This document shows positions 16,367 to 24,871 of a DNA stretch of 64,000 nucleotides, piece after piece. A model generated the notes under the pieces. The model made no database searches and was not told the DNA's origin. It saw nothing but the letters and a program-made list of their open reading frames with translations. Source of the stretch: Candidatus Methanarcanum hacksteinii (lineage in GTDB: Archaea > Thermoplasmatota > Thermoplasmata > Methanomassiliicoccales > Methanomethylophilaceae); assembly GCA_006954405.1 (NCBI GenBank), contig LVVQ01000001.1, positions 124,001 through 188,000 on the forward strand, given 5' to 3'. The position numbers and the translations under genes were made by a program. Position 1 is the stretch's first letter, and every line of letters begins with the position of its first letter.

Positions 16367-17887
16367 TCAAGCATCTATTATATCGTTGACAGCGTCGACG
16401 AATGTATAATCGCCATCGACCTTGATGGGCTTGACCCCTATGTTCCTGCCGAACTCGATATCCTTGTCCGAATCGCCGACCATGAACGAATATCTTGGAT
16501 CTATGCCGTATTTCTCGATCGCTTTCAAGCCCAACATCGGTTTCGGTTTACGGCAATCGCATCCGGCATCGGGAAGATGCGGACAGTAGAAGATATCGTC
16601 TATCACACCTCCTCCGGTAGCAAGGAGGTCCTCACGCAACTTGTCGTGGATCGCGTCCAATCCCTTCTCGTCGACCATACCTCTGCCGATGACGGATTGG
16701 TTGGTCACCATTATCACCAGAAAACCGGACCTATTCAATGATGCTATAGCATTCGAGACACCTGGAAGCAATCTGATATCCTCTGGTCTGGAACAATGGC
16801 CCACATCATCATTGATGGTATCATCCCTATCGATGAACACCGCTTTCCTCTTGTATGCGGTGCGGTCGATGGTTCCCTCGATACTCATCCCATCGGGTAT
16901 AATCGCTCCATCACCGATGACGGCATCCTTCAACATGGCCCCTTTACCTACGATGCAACCTTTTCCGAGGATACTGCCCTCTATCCTAGCACCGTGTATG
17001 TTACAATGCGACATGATCAGGGAATCGGATATCGTGGAATCCTTGACGATACAATCACCATGGATGACGGTGTCCTTCACACAGCATGCCGATACCTTCG
17101 ATCTTGAACCTGAGTAGAATGTTCCTGATATCTCACATGAATCTACCGATGAATCATCAGGGCTCTCTTTCCTTGCCGCGGTCTCAAGATTCGCGTGGAA
17201 GAGGTCGTATGGCCTTCCCACATCCCTCCAATGCCCATCCATCCTGTGTCCCTGCAATCTGTATCCATTCTCCAGAAGTATCGGGAACAGATCCTTGGAT
17301 AGATCGAACGGTTCCCCCTTCGGAACGAATCTCAGGACATCCTTGTTGAACACGTACACTCCGGCGTTGATGAGGTTAGAGAATGCTTCCTCCTTCTTCG
17401 GCTTCTCCTTGAATCTTGTTATCCTTCCGTCATCGTCCAACCCTACGATGCCGAACTGTGTTGGATCGCTCACTGTGGTCAACGCTATGGTCACAGATGC
17501 ATCATGTTCGAAATGATCCCTTATCTCCTTCCCGACATCTATATCTATAAACACATCGCCGTTGACGGCTATGAACACGTCATCCAACCTATCCTCCAGG
17601 AGTTTCACCGCACCGGCGGTACCCATAGGATGGTCCTCGTAGGAATATGTGATGCTTATCCCCTGTCTGCTCCCATCGCCTATGGCAGAAGTCATGTACT
17701 CCGATTTGTAACCGCATGCGAGTATGACGTCCGTTATCCCTTCCTTAGCGATGGAATCGATGAAATATTCCAAACAAGGTTTATCCAGCACAGGCAATAT
17801 CGGCTTAGGGCAATTATCCGTCAACGGTCTCAATCTTGTCCCTTTGCCTCCGACCATTATCACGGCCTGACGTACCTTCGGGGTCAT
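16367..17887 (-). CDS. Fused heptose-1-phosphate nucleotidyltransferase / heptose bisphosphate phosphatase
   Basis: The 506-residue protein has three parts. Residues 1 to about 230 are a sugar nucleotidyltransferase with G-G-K-G-T-R-L-R-P-L at 13-22 and 'VNGDVFIDIDVG'. Residues about 245-335 are left-handed beta-helix (hexapeptide) repeats. Residues 349-506 are a HAD phosphatase of the GmhB type: F-I-D-R-D-D-T-I, 'VTNQSVIGRG', the zinc motif C-P-H-L-P-D-A-G-C-D-C-R-K-P, and 'MVGDSDKDIEFG'. The parts match HddC (GTP transfer to heptose 1-phosphate) and GmhB (removal of the 7-phosphate). Together with HddA and GmhA this gives GDP-D-glycero-alpha-D-manno-heptose. The start overlaps the DUF89 stop? 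No: its 5' end (17887) overlaps the 3' end of the upstream DUF89 gene by 4 bases. Nucleotide specificity is inferred. Confidence 0.87.
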   Translation of the reverse strand: MTPKVRQAVIMVGGKGTRLRPLTDNCPKPILPVLDKPCLEYFIDSIAKEGITDVILACGYKSEYMTSAIGDGSRQGISITYSYEDHPMGTAGAVKLLEDRLDDVFIAVNGDVFIDIDVGKEIRDHFEHDASVTIALTTVSDPTQFGIVGLDDDGRITRFKEKPKKEEAFSNLINAGVYVFNKDVLRFVPKGEPFDLSKDLFPILLENGYRLQGHRMDGHWRDVGRPYDLFHANLETAARKESPDDSSVDSCEISGTFYSGSRSKVSACCVKDTVIHGDCIVKDSTISDSLIMSHCNIHGARIEGSILGKGCIVGKGAMLKDAVIGDGAIIPDGMSIEGTIDRTAYKRKAVFIDRDDTINDDVGHCSRPEDIRLLPGVSNAIASLNRSGFLVIMVTNQSVIGRGMVDEKGLDAIHDKLREDLLATGGGVIDDIFYCPHLPDAGCDCRKPKPMLGLKAIEKYGIDPRYSFMVGDSDKDIEFGRNIGVKPIKVDGDYTFVDAVNDIIDA

Positions 17888-18744
17888 TCAGCCACTCTCA
17901 CAACGTTGATGTTCTCTGGAACGCCCAATGACCTTGCGACAGGACCGCATTTCGTCCTGAGGATGAAGACCTTCGGCATCCCTGCATCCTGATCGGACAG
18001 TGATTCGTAATTGGCCATACCCTTGCATATCATCATGTCCGCCCTGTCGAGTTCCTCCTTCAGATCATCCTTCGCCTTGGAAAGCACCGCACCTACCGCG
18101 AACGTTCCCGTGGATACCGTACGATCCAATATCTTGTCAAGACCGATACGCTCTGCATCCTCCATGGTGACATCGTTCAGGATCCTCTCTCCCCTCACGA
18201 CACCTACGACGCGAACGCCCATCCTCTGTATCTCCCTTATCAGCAATTTATCGAATTGAGATTCTCCGCAATTGTCGAAGAAATAAAGGACAGATTTTGA
18301 ATCTGTCAACAATTCCTTCATGCGTGCCGTATCATCGGAACCTATCCCTTGATCCAAGAGCTTCTTGAATACCGCACGGAATTCCTCCGGGGATGACAAT
18401 GATACTCCGAAATCCATTATGTTCCCGATGACAGCAACCCTGACCGCTGCAGAGAACCTATCCTCTGCCGAATCGACATATCCCATCACCTGATCGAGAT
18501 ATTCCTCGGCTATCCTGTCCGCATCCAACTTTATCTTGATGTATGGATCGGCACCCATCACCTCATACGCCGACCTGTGCACCTCTGTAGCTACCTCTGC
18601 TGAATTCCTTCCGACAGCATATTCCTTGGCGTATGCCCTCAATGCTGCACCTACAGCTTCGGATTCGCATCCGTTTTCCAACAATCTTGCTTGAAAAAGC
18701 ACCCTCTTCATCAAACATGGTACGCAATCAGGTGTTAGCTTCAT
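17884..18744 (-). CDS. DUF89/ARMT1-like damage-control phosphatase
   Basis: A 286-residue protein of the DUF89 family (AF1104-like subgroup). It has the N-terminal C-V-P-C-L-M-K-R motif, 'YFFDNCGESQFDKLL' with the metal-binding Asp-Asn pair, 'VVRGERILNDVTMEDAE' and 'MICKGMANYESLSD'. These enzymes hydrolyse harmful sugar-phosphate side products. Coupling by ATGA overlap to the heptose phosphatase/nucleotidyltransferase fusion suggests house-cleaning of sugar phosphates from that route. A TATA box at 18766-18775 predicts leaderless initiation at ATG 18744. Confidence 0.88.
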   Translation of the reverse strand: MKLTPDCVPCLMKRVLFQARLLENGCESEAVGAALRAYAKEYAVGRNSAEVATEVHRSAYEVMGADPYIKIKLDADRIAEEYLDQVMGYVDSAEDRFSAAVRVAVIGNIMDFGVSLSSPEEFRAVFKKLLDQGIGSDDTARMKELLTDSKSVLYFFDNCGESQFDKLLIREIQRMGVRVVGVVRGERILNDVTMEDAERIGLDKILDRTVSTGTFAVGAVLSKAKDDLKEELDRADMMICKGMANYESLSDQDAGMPKVFILRTKCGPVARSLGVPENINVVRVAE

Positions 18745-18765
18745 ATGATTCCATATGACCGCACC

Positions 18766-18775
18766 GATAATAAGA
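18766..18775 (-). promoter_or_regulatory. TATA box of the DUF89-heptose fusion operon
   Basis: TCTTATTATC on the minus strand, centred about 26 bases before ATG 18744. Confidence 0.5.
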
Positions 18776-18792
18776 CTCGCGACGATGGGAAC

Positions 18793-18801
18793 AATAATAT
18801 T
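18793..18801 (+). promoter_or_regulatory. TATA box of the isomerase operon
   Basis: AATAATATT, centred about 29 bases before ATG 18826. It supports that start over 18745. Confidence 0.45.
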
Positions 18802-18825
18802 GGGACATGGCCTTGTGCAGGATAC

Positions 18826-19773
18826 ATGTCGACGGCGTCGAACACATCGAACGATGGAGCATATTTGGCATCCAAACGTTTCATAGACACCTTGGAGAAC
18901 CTTCTATCCATGGACTATCCTCGCTTCACGAACGTGGAGAAGATATGTATCGTGGATCCGGACGTCACATCATCGGCTGCCATGGTCCTGAGTGAATTCG
19001 CCAACGATTGTGGTAGGATGCCTGTCCCTCTTATCAAAGGCTCCAACATACCAGCATGGGTCGATGATCACACATGTGCTATCGTCACATCATACTACGA
19101 TGATGATCAAACGGTAAGGTGCATAGAGGAACTCATCAGAAGAAACACCAGGATCGTCTGCATCTCCAAAAGAGGAGAGGCGTCCCAATTATGCGACGAT
19201 GAGGACATCCAATTCATGGAACTCCAGGACGGCCTCACGCTCCAAGAAGCGGTAGGGAGCATGGTCACGATGATCTCGTGCATACTCCAGGGATCCGATG
19301 TATGCGGATCCAAGGATCCGATGATGAGATCCATAGGATTCCTGAAGGAACATATCCCGTTACCAAGAAGGACGAAGAAAGAACTGACATCGATCATCAA
19401 GAACATCCGTGGGAACAATGTTCTTCTCATCAGCCTCTCCGATCTCAGAGGATCGTCCGCGGTCTGGAAGTCTTACCTGAGTGCGACGATCGGAGAGCCG
19501 ATATTCAACACGGAACTGCCTGAATTCGACCACAATGAGATCGTGGGATGGTGCAACGAGAATGTGAATGCCGAGAACATGCTAGCCGTGGTCATCTACA
19601 ACTACAGTATCCATCTTCTGGATGTGATCGTCGAATCCGCTACCGATGTCATCGCAGATAGCGGTAGGAACATACTGATGATACGTGTGGATGGTTCCAA
19701 CGCCATCGAGAGGAATCTCTACGGCATCATGATGAGCTACCACATCGCCCAATATCTGGAGGGACAGATATGA
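18826..19773 (+). CDS. Degenerate phosphoglucose/phosphomannose isomerase paralogue
   Basis: This protein of about 315 residues is a diverged paralogue of the next gene. The SIS sugar-binding loops are lost: 'CGMGGSAISG' is replaced by 'VDPDVTSSAAM', and 'SSYSGNT' by 'TSYYDDD'. The Glu-bearing 'WKSELTENGK' is replaced by 'WKSYLSATIG'. In contrast, 'ELPEFDHNEIVGW', the family motif with the catalytic His, is intact here and broken in the neighbour. The stop overlaps the next start (ATGA 19770-19773). Start 18826 follows AGGA and a correctly placed TATA box; 18745 would overlap the divergent promoter. It is probably the partner subunit of a heterodimeric isomerase rather than an enzyme alone. 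Confidence 0.72.
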   Translation: MSTASNTSNDGAYLASKRFIDTLENLLSMDYPRFTNVEKICIVDPDVTSSAAMVLSEFANDCGRMPVPLIKGSNIPAWVDDHTCAIVTSYYDDDQTVRCIEELIRRNTRIVCISKRGEASQLCDDEDIQFMELQDGLTLQEAVGSMVTMISCILQGSDVCGSKDPMMRSIGFLKEHIPLPRRTKKELTSIIKNIRGNNVLLISLSDLRGSSAVWKSYLSATIGEPIFNTELPEFDHNEIVGWCNENVNAENMLAVVIYNYSIHLLDVIVESATDVIADSGRNILMIRVDGSNAIERNLYGIMMSYHIAQYLEGQI

Positions 19774-20747
19774 GGGAATTGACAGCGTATGAGCAATTAC
19801 ATGGTTTCTTAGATGATCTGGAATCGTCCCTTGACATGGACCTTCCGGACTTCGATTGCGACAACATCGTGCTCTGCGGGATGGGAGGGTCGGCTATAAG
19901 CGGAAGCATAACCGCGGACATTTTCAACGGATTCTCCAAGAAATACATACACACACTCAGGAACCCGATCATCCCTGATTGGATGGATGAACGCACGCTT
20001 GCTGTAATATCATCATACTCCGGCAATACACTCGAGACCATACGCATGTATGAACGTGCTAGAGCACAAGGATGCACATTGATCGTGATAACAGCGGGGG
20101 GAAGACTTAAGGAGATGGCAGAGAAGGATGGCAATCTCCTCATGACCGTCAAACCAGGGATGGATCCAAGACATTCCATCGGATTCATGATAGGTTACCT
20201 AGCATGCATAATGAAACACACGGGAACGGACCTCATAGATCAATTCAAGGGAGCGATCCCTGAATTGAAAAGATATCGCGATGAACTGGAGGAAGGGAGT
20301 CGCGTCATCGGATTGTCATCATCGCTGAAGGACAAGGTCACGATGCTCCTGTTCGACGGTGGGATGAAATCCGTAGCTCTCAGATGGAAATCCGAACTCA
20401 CCGAGAACGGCAAATACATAGCGATGACGAAACCGTTATCTGACCTATCAGATCCGAATGTCTGCAATGACTTCGCGCACAATGCGTTACATGCGGTGAT
20501 ATTCGCGAAGGATGTCGGAGAGGATTCGTTCGCAGGAAAGGCGATGCAGCTCTTGGACTCCAAATCTGTAGGATATGATGTCCTGAAAGCTCCATCGGAT
20601 TCCATAATAATCAACATATTATCTATGATAATGCTCGGCGACTATACGTCGGTCAAGATGGCCAATGACAGGGGTGCGGACCCAAGGGATGTATGGCCGA
20701 TAATGAAACTCAAGAAACTCCTTAACGAAAGGATGAATGATAGATGA
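19770..20747 (+). CDS. Bifunctional phosphoglucose/phosphomannose isomerase, SIS subunit
   Basis: A 325-residue protein with an intact SIS domain: 'NIVLCGMGGSAISGS' near residue 30, 'VISSYSGNTLET' and 'LIVITAGGRL'. It keeps the family's 'RWKSELTENGK' (catalytic Glu) and a C-terminal 'PIMKLKKLL' lysine region. The 'D-H-N-E-I-V-G-W' motif carrying the partner-subunit His is changed to 'FAHNALHAV'. The family interconverts glucose-6-P or mannose-6-P with fructose-6-P. It is coupled to the degenerate paralogue upstream and followed by a phosphohexomutase, so the operon would supply GDP-mannose or UDP-glucose precursors for glycans. Confidence 0.85.
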   Translation: MRELTAYEQLHGFLDDLESSLDMDLPDFDCDNIVLCGMGGSAISGSITADIFNGFSKKYIHTLRNPIIPDWMDERTLAVISSYSGNTLETIRMYERARAQGCTLIVITAGGRLKEMAEKDGNLLMTVKPGMDPRHSIGFMIGYLACIMKHTGTDLIDQFKGAIPELKRYRDELEEGSRVIGLSSSLKDKVTMLLFDGGMKSVALRWKSELTENGKYIAMTKPLSDLSDPNVCNDFAHNALHAVIFAKDVGEDSFAGKAMQLLDSKSVGYDVLKAPSDSIIINILSMIMLGDYTSVKMANDRGADPRDVWPIMKLKKLLNERMNDR

Positions 20748-20780
20748 TCTGCACTTTCGATCATGTGTTCAGGTGATAGG

Positions 20781-22127
20781 ATGAGGATGTTCGGCACGAA
20801 TGGTATACGCGGGATAGCCAATGCGGATATGAATCCCGAACTTGCGATACAGGTCGGGAAAGCGATTGGGTCTGTGTTAGACAATGGCCCATTAGCCATA
20901 GCTACGGATCCAAGGACATCATCGCAGATGATCAAATACGCCATATGCTCCGGCCTTATGGCGACCGGTATCGACATCATCGACCTTGGCGTCATACCAA
21001 CCCCTGCACTGCAATATTATGTGAAGACACACACAGGCGTGAGGGGAGGGGTCATGATCACCGCATCACACAATCCTCCAGAATACAACGGTATCAAATG
21101 CATAGCGGAGGATGGGACGGAATTCACCAAGGAACAGGAATCCATGGTCGAGGATGCGTATGATACGGACATACAGTGCGTCCAATGGGATTGTATCGGA
21201 CAGATAGTGTCGGTCGATGGCGCAGGAGAGACCTATGTCGATGCTGTGATCTCACGCGTGGATGCGGAATCCATAAGGAAAGCAAAACTCAAGGTCGTCC
21301 TGGATTGCTCCAACGGTGCAGCCTGTGAGACTACGCCTCTGATGATGAAGAAACTCGGCGTCGATGCTGTGCTTTTGAACTGCATGATGGACGGGACCTT
21401 CCCCGGTCATGAGAGCGAACCGACCGAATCCAATCTATCCGAACTCATAGAGGTGACCGGCAGAACGGATGCTGTCGTGGGCATGGCCCATGATGGGGAT
21501 GCCGACCGTTGCGTATTCGTTTCGAACACAGGAAGATATCTTCCAGGAGACCTTAGTCTGGCTCTCATCGCTCAACATAGGGTCGTGACCAATGGTGGCG
21601 GCAAGGTTTACGCACCTGTGAGCACATCATCAACCGTCAAAGATGTCGTAGAATCATCCGGCGGGGAATTCCATTATACCGCTGTAGGATCGCCGATCGT
21701 GGCAAGGGCGATGATGGAGAATGGGGGGATCTTCGGCGGAGAGGATAACGGAGGTTTGATCTTCCCTGAACATCAGTACTGTCGCGACGGTGCGATGGGT
21801 ATGGCCACGATATTGGAGATCATCGCCAAAGAGGGTCCATTGGACGATCTGATATCCAAGATGCCAAGATACCATTCACTAAAATTGACCGTGAGATGTC
21901 CGAACGAGAGGAAAGAACTCGTGGCAAAGAGGATCGCCGAGGTTGCCGAAGGGAATGTCACAACGCTTGACGGCATTAGGATAGATTATGATGACGGGTG
22001 GGTCCTCATAAGAGCATCAGGGACAGAACCCAAATTCAGGATATACTCCGAATCATCAGATGAAGGACTCACGAAGGAGCGCTCCGAACATTACCGTGGG
22101 CTTGTTGAGAAATTCATCGAAGGATGA
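20781..22127 (+). CDS. Phosphohexomutase (phosphomannomutase/phosphoglucosamine mutase family)
   Basis: This protein of about 448 residues belongs to the alpha-D-phosphohexomutase family. It begins M-F-G-T-N-G-I-R-G and carries the phosphoserine loop 'GVMITASHNPPEYNG', the metal loop D-G-D-A-D-R, the sugar-binding 'GGEDNGGLIF' and the C-terminal phosphate loop 'RASGTEPKFRIY'. It interconverts hexose 6- and 1-phosphates; the G-T-N-G-I-R-G start and archaeal context fit GlmM/ManB-type enzymes, and I cannot separate them. ATG 20781 is chosen because AGGTGATAGG lies just upstream and the family starts there. Confidence 0.92.
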   Translation: MRMFGTNGIRGIANADMNPELAIQVGKAIGSVLDNGPLAIATDPRTSSQMIKYAICSGLMATGIDIIDLGVIPTPALQYYVKTHTGVRGGVMITASHNPPEYNGIKCIAEDGTEFTKEQESMVEDAYDTDIQCVQWDCIGQIVSVDGAGETYVDAVISRVDAESIRKAKLKVVLDCSNGAACETTPLMMKKLGVDAVLLNCMMDGTFPGHESEPTESNLSELIEVTGRTDAVVGMAHDGDADRCVFVSNTGRYLPGDLSLALIAQHRVVTNGGGKVYAPVSTSSTVKDVVESSGGEFHYTAVGSPIVARAMMENGGIFGGEDNGGLIFPEHQYCRDGAMGMATILEIIAKEGPLDDLISKMPRYHSLKLTVRCPNERKELVAKRIAEVAEGNVTTLDGIRIDYDDGWVLIRASGTEPKFRIYSESSDEGLTKERSEHYRGLVEKFIEG

Positions 22128-22173
22128 TTGAAAATGGATGCCCATCACATCGAAACATGATGGTGACAACGCC

Positions 22174-22184
22174 TTTTTATATAG
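22174..22184 (+). promoter_or_regulatory. TATA box of the zinc-ribbon/aEF1B operon
   Basis: TTTTTATATAG, centred 27 bases before ATG 22206, a leaderless arrangement. Confidence 0.65.
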
Positions 22185-22205
22185 GTGGAATATAATCGCA
22201 CATTC

Positions 22206-22370
22206 ATGGCAGACAAAGTTTGTTCCTCTTGCGGCATCAGGCTTCAGGGTACAGGCAACACCTTCTTCAAATGCCCTAACTGCGGCGAAGAAGAGATCGG
22301 AAGGTGCGCCAAGTGCCGTGACCAGGGTGTAAAATACGAATGTAAGAAATGCGGATTCGTCGGACCGTGA
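22206..22370 (+). CDS. Small zinc-ribbon RNA-binding protein (DUF1610 type)
   Basis: A 54-residue protein made of two zinc-binding units with C-x2-C pairs: C-S-S-C, C-P-N-C, C-A-K-C and C-K-K-C. This is the conserved small archaeal zinc-finger protein usually encoded next to elongation factor 1-beta, as here. The frame starts at 22185, but ATG 22206 is exactly at the predicted transcription start. Its role is not settled; it is assigned as a nucleic-acid binding, translation-associated protein. Confidence 0.88.
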   Translation: MADKVCSSCGIRLQGTGNTFFKCPNCGEEEIGRCAKCRDQGVKYECKKCGFVGP

Positions 22371-22381
22371 ATGGTGGTTCC

Positions 22382-22651
22382 ATGGGACAGATTGCATCAA
22401 CATATGACCTCATGCCTGAAAGCACAGAGGTCGATCTCAATGGAGTGATCGAGGCTCTTCAGAAAGCGGTACCTGCAGGTGTCGAGGTCAAAGAGACCAG
22501 CATCAAGCCCGTTGCATTCGGACTTGAGAAGGTCGTTGCATTCCTCATCATCGATGATACCGATGAGGAGATCGGCGGAAAGCTCGAAGCGGCACTCCAA
22601 TCAATCCCTGGAATCGGCGAAGTAGCTAACGTCGACTCCACAGTTCTCTGA
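22382..22651 (+). CDS. Elongation factor 1-beta (aEF1B)
   Basis: An 89-residue protein beginning M-G-Q-I-A-S-T-Y and containing the 'LEKVVAFLIIDD' strand and the 'EEIGGKLEAALQSIPGIGEV' helix typical of aEF1B. It exchanges GDP for GTP on aEF1A during translation elongation. ATG 22382 follows GGTGG. It is co-transcribed with the zinc-ribbon protein, an arrangement found in many archaea, and is followed by a hairpin terminator. Confidence 0.93.
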   Translation: MGQIASTYDLMPESTEVDLNGVIEALQKAVPAGVEVKETSIKPVAFGLEKVVAFLIIDDTDEEIGGKLEAALQSIPGIGEVANVDSTVL

Positions 22652-22665
22652 AACCTTTATTCACC

Positions 22666-22690
22666 AGGTGCCTAACGGCACCTCTTCTAC
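22666..22690 (+). terminator. Hairpin terminator after aEF1B
   Basis: AGGTGCC-TAAC-GGCACCT is a perfect 7-bp stem with a 4-base loop (22666-22683), followed by a pyrimidine-rich run. Confidence 0.6.
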
Positions 22691-22764
22691 ATACCTCGCA
22701 TATTGACAATCGATACTTTAATCAACGACGAGAGGATTTTTCGAAAAAGAAAATGGGGTGCATC

Positions 22765-23322
22765 ATGAACCTACCAAATCGTTTGACGATGATGAGGATA
22801 ATCCTAGTTCCATTCATGGTGTTGTTCATGCTCGTTCATGACATACCATATGCATACGTCTGGGCGCTCATCATATTCGTCTTAGCTTCGTTGACAGATA
22901 TGCTCGACGGAAAGATAGCACGTTCAAGAAATCTGATTACCGATTTCGGTAAATTCCTGGATCCAATAGCGGATAAGATCCTCGTCATAAGCGCAATGGT
23001 CTGTATGATCCCTGACGGATACTGTCACCCGCTCATCGTGATCGTCGTCCTGTTCCGTGAATTCATAGTGAGTTCCCTGCGTCTCATCGCGGCATCACAG
23101 AACGTGGTCATAGCTGCAGGCAAATCAGGAAAACTGAAGACCATGAGTCAGATGCTTTCGATAACAGCCGTATTGTTCCTGCTGAGCATAGAATATGCTG
23201 TGGATCTCAGTATCGATGTGGTGCTCATAGCGAATGTCCTTCTCTGGATCACAGCAGCCATCGCACTGATCAGTTGCATCGACTACATCTATCACAACCG
23301 TGATATGATCAAAGAGATGTAA
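22765..23322 (+). CDS. CDP-alcohol phosphatidyltransferase (PgsA-like)
   Basis: A 185-residue protein with about five membrane helices and the CDP-alcohol phosphotransferase motif D-G-x2-A-R-x8-G-x3-D-x3-D, seen as 'LTDMLDGKIARSRNLITDFGKFLDPIADK'-like residues near 50-80. It would join a CDP-activated lipid to a polar alcohol in archaeal phospholipid synthesis. The sequence is closest in feel to PgsA (glycerol phosphate acceptor), but the acceptor is not certain. ATG 22765 is preferred over 22753 because GGGGTG lies just upstream. Confidence 0.87.
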   Translation: MNLPNRLTMMRIILVPFMVLFMLVHDIPYAYVWALIIFVLASLTDMLDGKIARSRNLITDFGKFLDPIADKILVISAMVCMIPDGYCHPLIVIVVLFREFIVSSLRLIAASQNVVIAAGKSGKLKTMSQMLSITAVLFLLSIEYAVDLSIDVVLIANVLLWITAAIALISCIDYIYHNRDMIKEM

Positions 23323-23352
23323 AAAAGAAATCTAATTTTTTTGTAAAAGAGA

Positions 23353-23374
23353 GGATGGGGGTTTGACCCCTTTC
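23353..23374 (-). terminator. Hairpin after malic enzyme
   Basis: Four to five G and C residues pair around GTTTGA, flanked by AGGA/TCCT. On the minus strand it is followed by a T-rich stretch (23325-23345), which also serves as an A/T run on the plus side for the converging pgsA-like gene. Confidence 0.45.
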
Positions 23375-23380
23375 CTATGT

Positions 23381-24742
23381 TTATTCTACGTATGGTTTGA
23401 TGAAACCATCATCCATCATCTTGGCTGTGAGAGCCCTTGATCTCTTGATCATGAACTCTGCCTTCTCATGAAGTTCCTGCCTGCTGAGCTTGAGCCTTGC
23501 AACGCCCTGCTCCATGGCCTTGGAACCTACGACGACTGCCTCTGATATGAATGCCTCGGTCTCTGACATCGTCGGGATGATGTACTCGGGTGTGATTCCT
23601 CCCTCGTGCTCTTCCTCTGCATACCTTGCAAGTTCCCTTGCTGCAGCGATACACATCTCGTCTGTGATCGTCTTAGCTCTCACATCAAGGACTCCACGGA
23701 AGATCGCAGGGAATCCCATCGAGTTGTTGACCTGGTTGGGGAAGTCCGAACGTCCTGTTGCAAACACCTTACATCCGTGCTCCTTAGCCTCCCAGGGCCA
23801 GATCTCGGGCACAGGGTTCGCTGTTGCGAATATGATCGGGTCATCTGCCATCAGATCCACGTATTCGACCGGGATCGTTCCAGGACCTGCCTTCGATGCG
23901 GCGATGACGATATCGGCACCTTCCATTGCCTCTTTCATGCCGCCTCTCTTGCCTGCACCGTCCGTCTTCTTACAGATGTCCCATTTCTGGCTGAAGTTGT
24001 TCTCTCCGACATCCGTCCTCTCTGCGTTGAGGATACCTTTCGAGTCGCATACGCACATGTTATGTGCTTTGAATCCTGTCGCAAGAAGGAGCCTTGAGAT
24101 AGCGATGGATGCTGCTCCTGCACCGATGACCGTGATCTGTGCATCCTCGAGCTTCTTGCCAACGAGTTTCATGGCGTTGATCGCACCAGCGACCTCGACC
24201 GTTGCCGTACCCTGCTGATCGTCATGCCATACAGGGATCTTACAATCCTTTCTGAGCTCATCGAGTATATCGAAGCACTTGGGGTTCGATATATCCTCAA
24301 GATTGATACCTCCGAATGAGGGTGCGATGAGTCTGACCGTCTCGATGATCTTATCGGGATCCTTCGTGTCAAGACAGATCGGTACGCAGTCCACTCCTCC
24401 AAGATACTTGAAGAGCATCGATTTACCTTCCATGACGGGCATAGCTGCCTCTGGTCCGATGTCTCCGAGTCCCAACACACGTGTTCCGTCGGACACGACA
24501 GCGACCGTGTTCCATTTCCATGTGTGCTCATATACCATATCTGGGTTCTTCGCGATGTCCTTACAGGGTTCTGCAACTCCAGGCGAATACCAAATGGCGA
24601 AATCATCGAAAGACCTCACACATGCCTTTGGCACGACTTCTACCTTACCGCCGTAGAAAGGATGCATCTTCATTGCATCTTTACCGGGCTTCTGGGCCTT
24701 AGCAAGGCGCTCCTCCTCTGTCATATCTCTGTAATCAACCAT
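23381..24742 (-). CDS. NAD(P)-dependent malic enzyme
   Basis: A protein of about 453 residues with the short (no phosphotransacetylase domain) malic enzyme architecture. Motifs include 'IWYSPGVAEPCKDI', 'LGLGDIGPEAAMPVMEGK', 'VWHDDQQGTATV' (metal-binding region), the Rossmann 'VIGAGAASIAISRLL' and 'IFATANPVPEI'. It decarboxylates malate to pyruvate. ATG 24742 follows GGGAGGT with good spacing; 24757 is less likely. With fumarase nearby it could channel malate to pyruvate and reducing power for biosynthesis. Confidence 0.95.
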   Translation of the reverse strand: MVDYRDMTEEERLAKAQKPGKDAMKMHPFYGGKVEVVPKACVRSFDDFAIWYSPGVAEPCKDIAKNPDMVYEHTWKWNTVAVVSDGTRVLGLGDIGPEAAMPVMEGKSMLFKYLGGVDCVPICLDTKDPDKIIETVRLIAPSFGGINLEDISNPKCFDILDELRKDCKIPVWHDDQQGTATVEVAGAINAMKLVGKKLEDAQITVIGAGAASIAISRLLLATGFKAHNMCVCDSKGILNAERTDVGENNFSQKWDICKKTDGAGKRGGMKEAMEGADIVIAASKAGPGTIPVEYVDLMADDPIIFATANPVPEIWPWEAKEHGCKVFATGRSDFPNQVNNSMGFPAIFRGVLDVRAKTITDEMCIAAARELARYAEEEHEGGITPEYIIPTMSETEAFISEAVVVGSKAMEQGVARLKLSRQELHEKAEFMIKRSRALTAKMMDDGFIKPYVE

Positions 24743-24811
24743 TATTTGACCTCCCATAGGGGAACCATGCCGCGATAGTTCCCGCAGATATCAATGCCAT
24801 GATATGATTGG

Positions 24812-24823
24812 CGTATATTAAAA
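24812..24823 (-). promoter_or_regulatory. TATA box of malic enzyme gene
   Basis: TTTTTAATATAC on the minus strand. It predicts transcription from about 24790 and a leader of about 48 bases that carries the Shine-Dalgarno. Confidence 0.5.
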
Positions 24824-24871
24824 AGTGAGCGTATGACTTTTATCATAGCATATGATTGGCCACATGTTACT

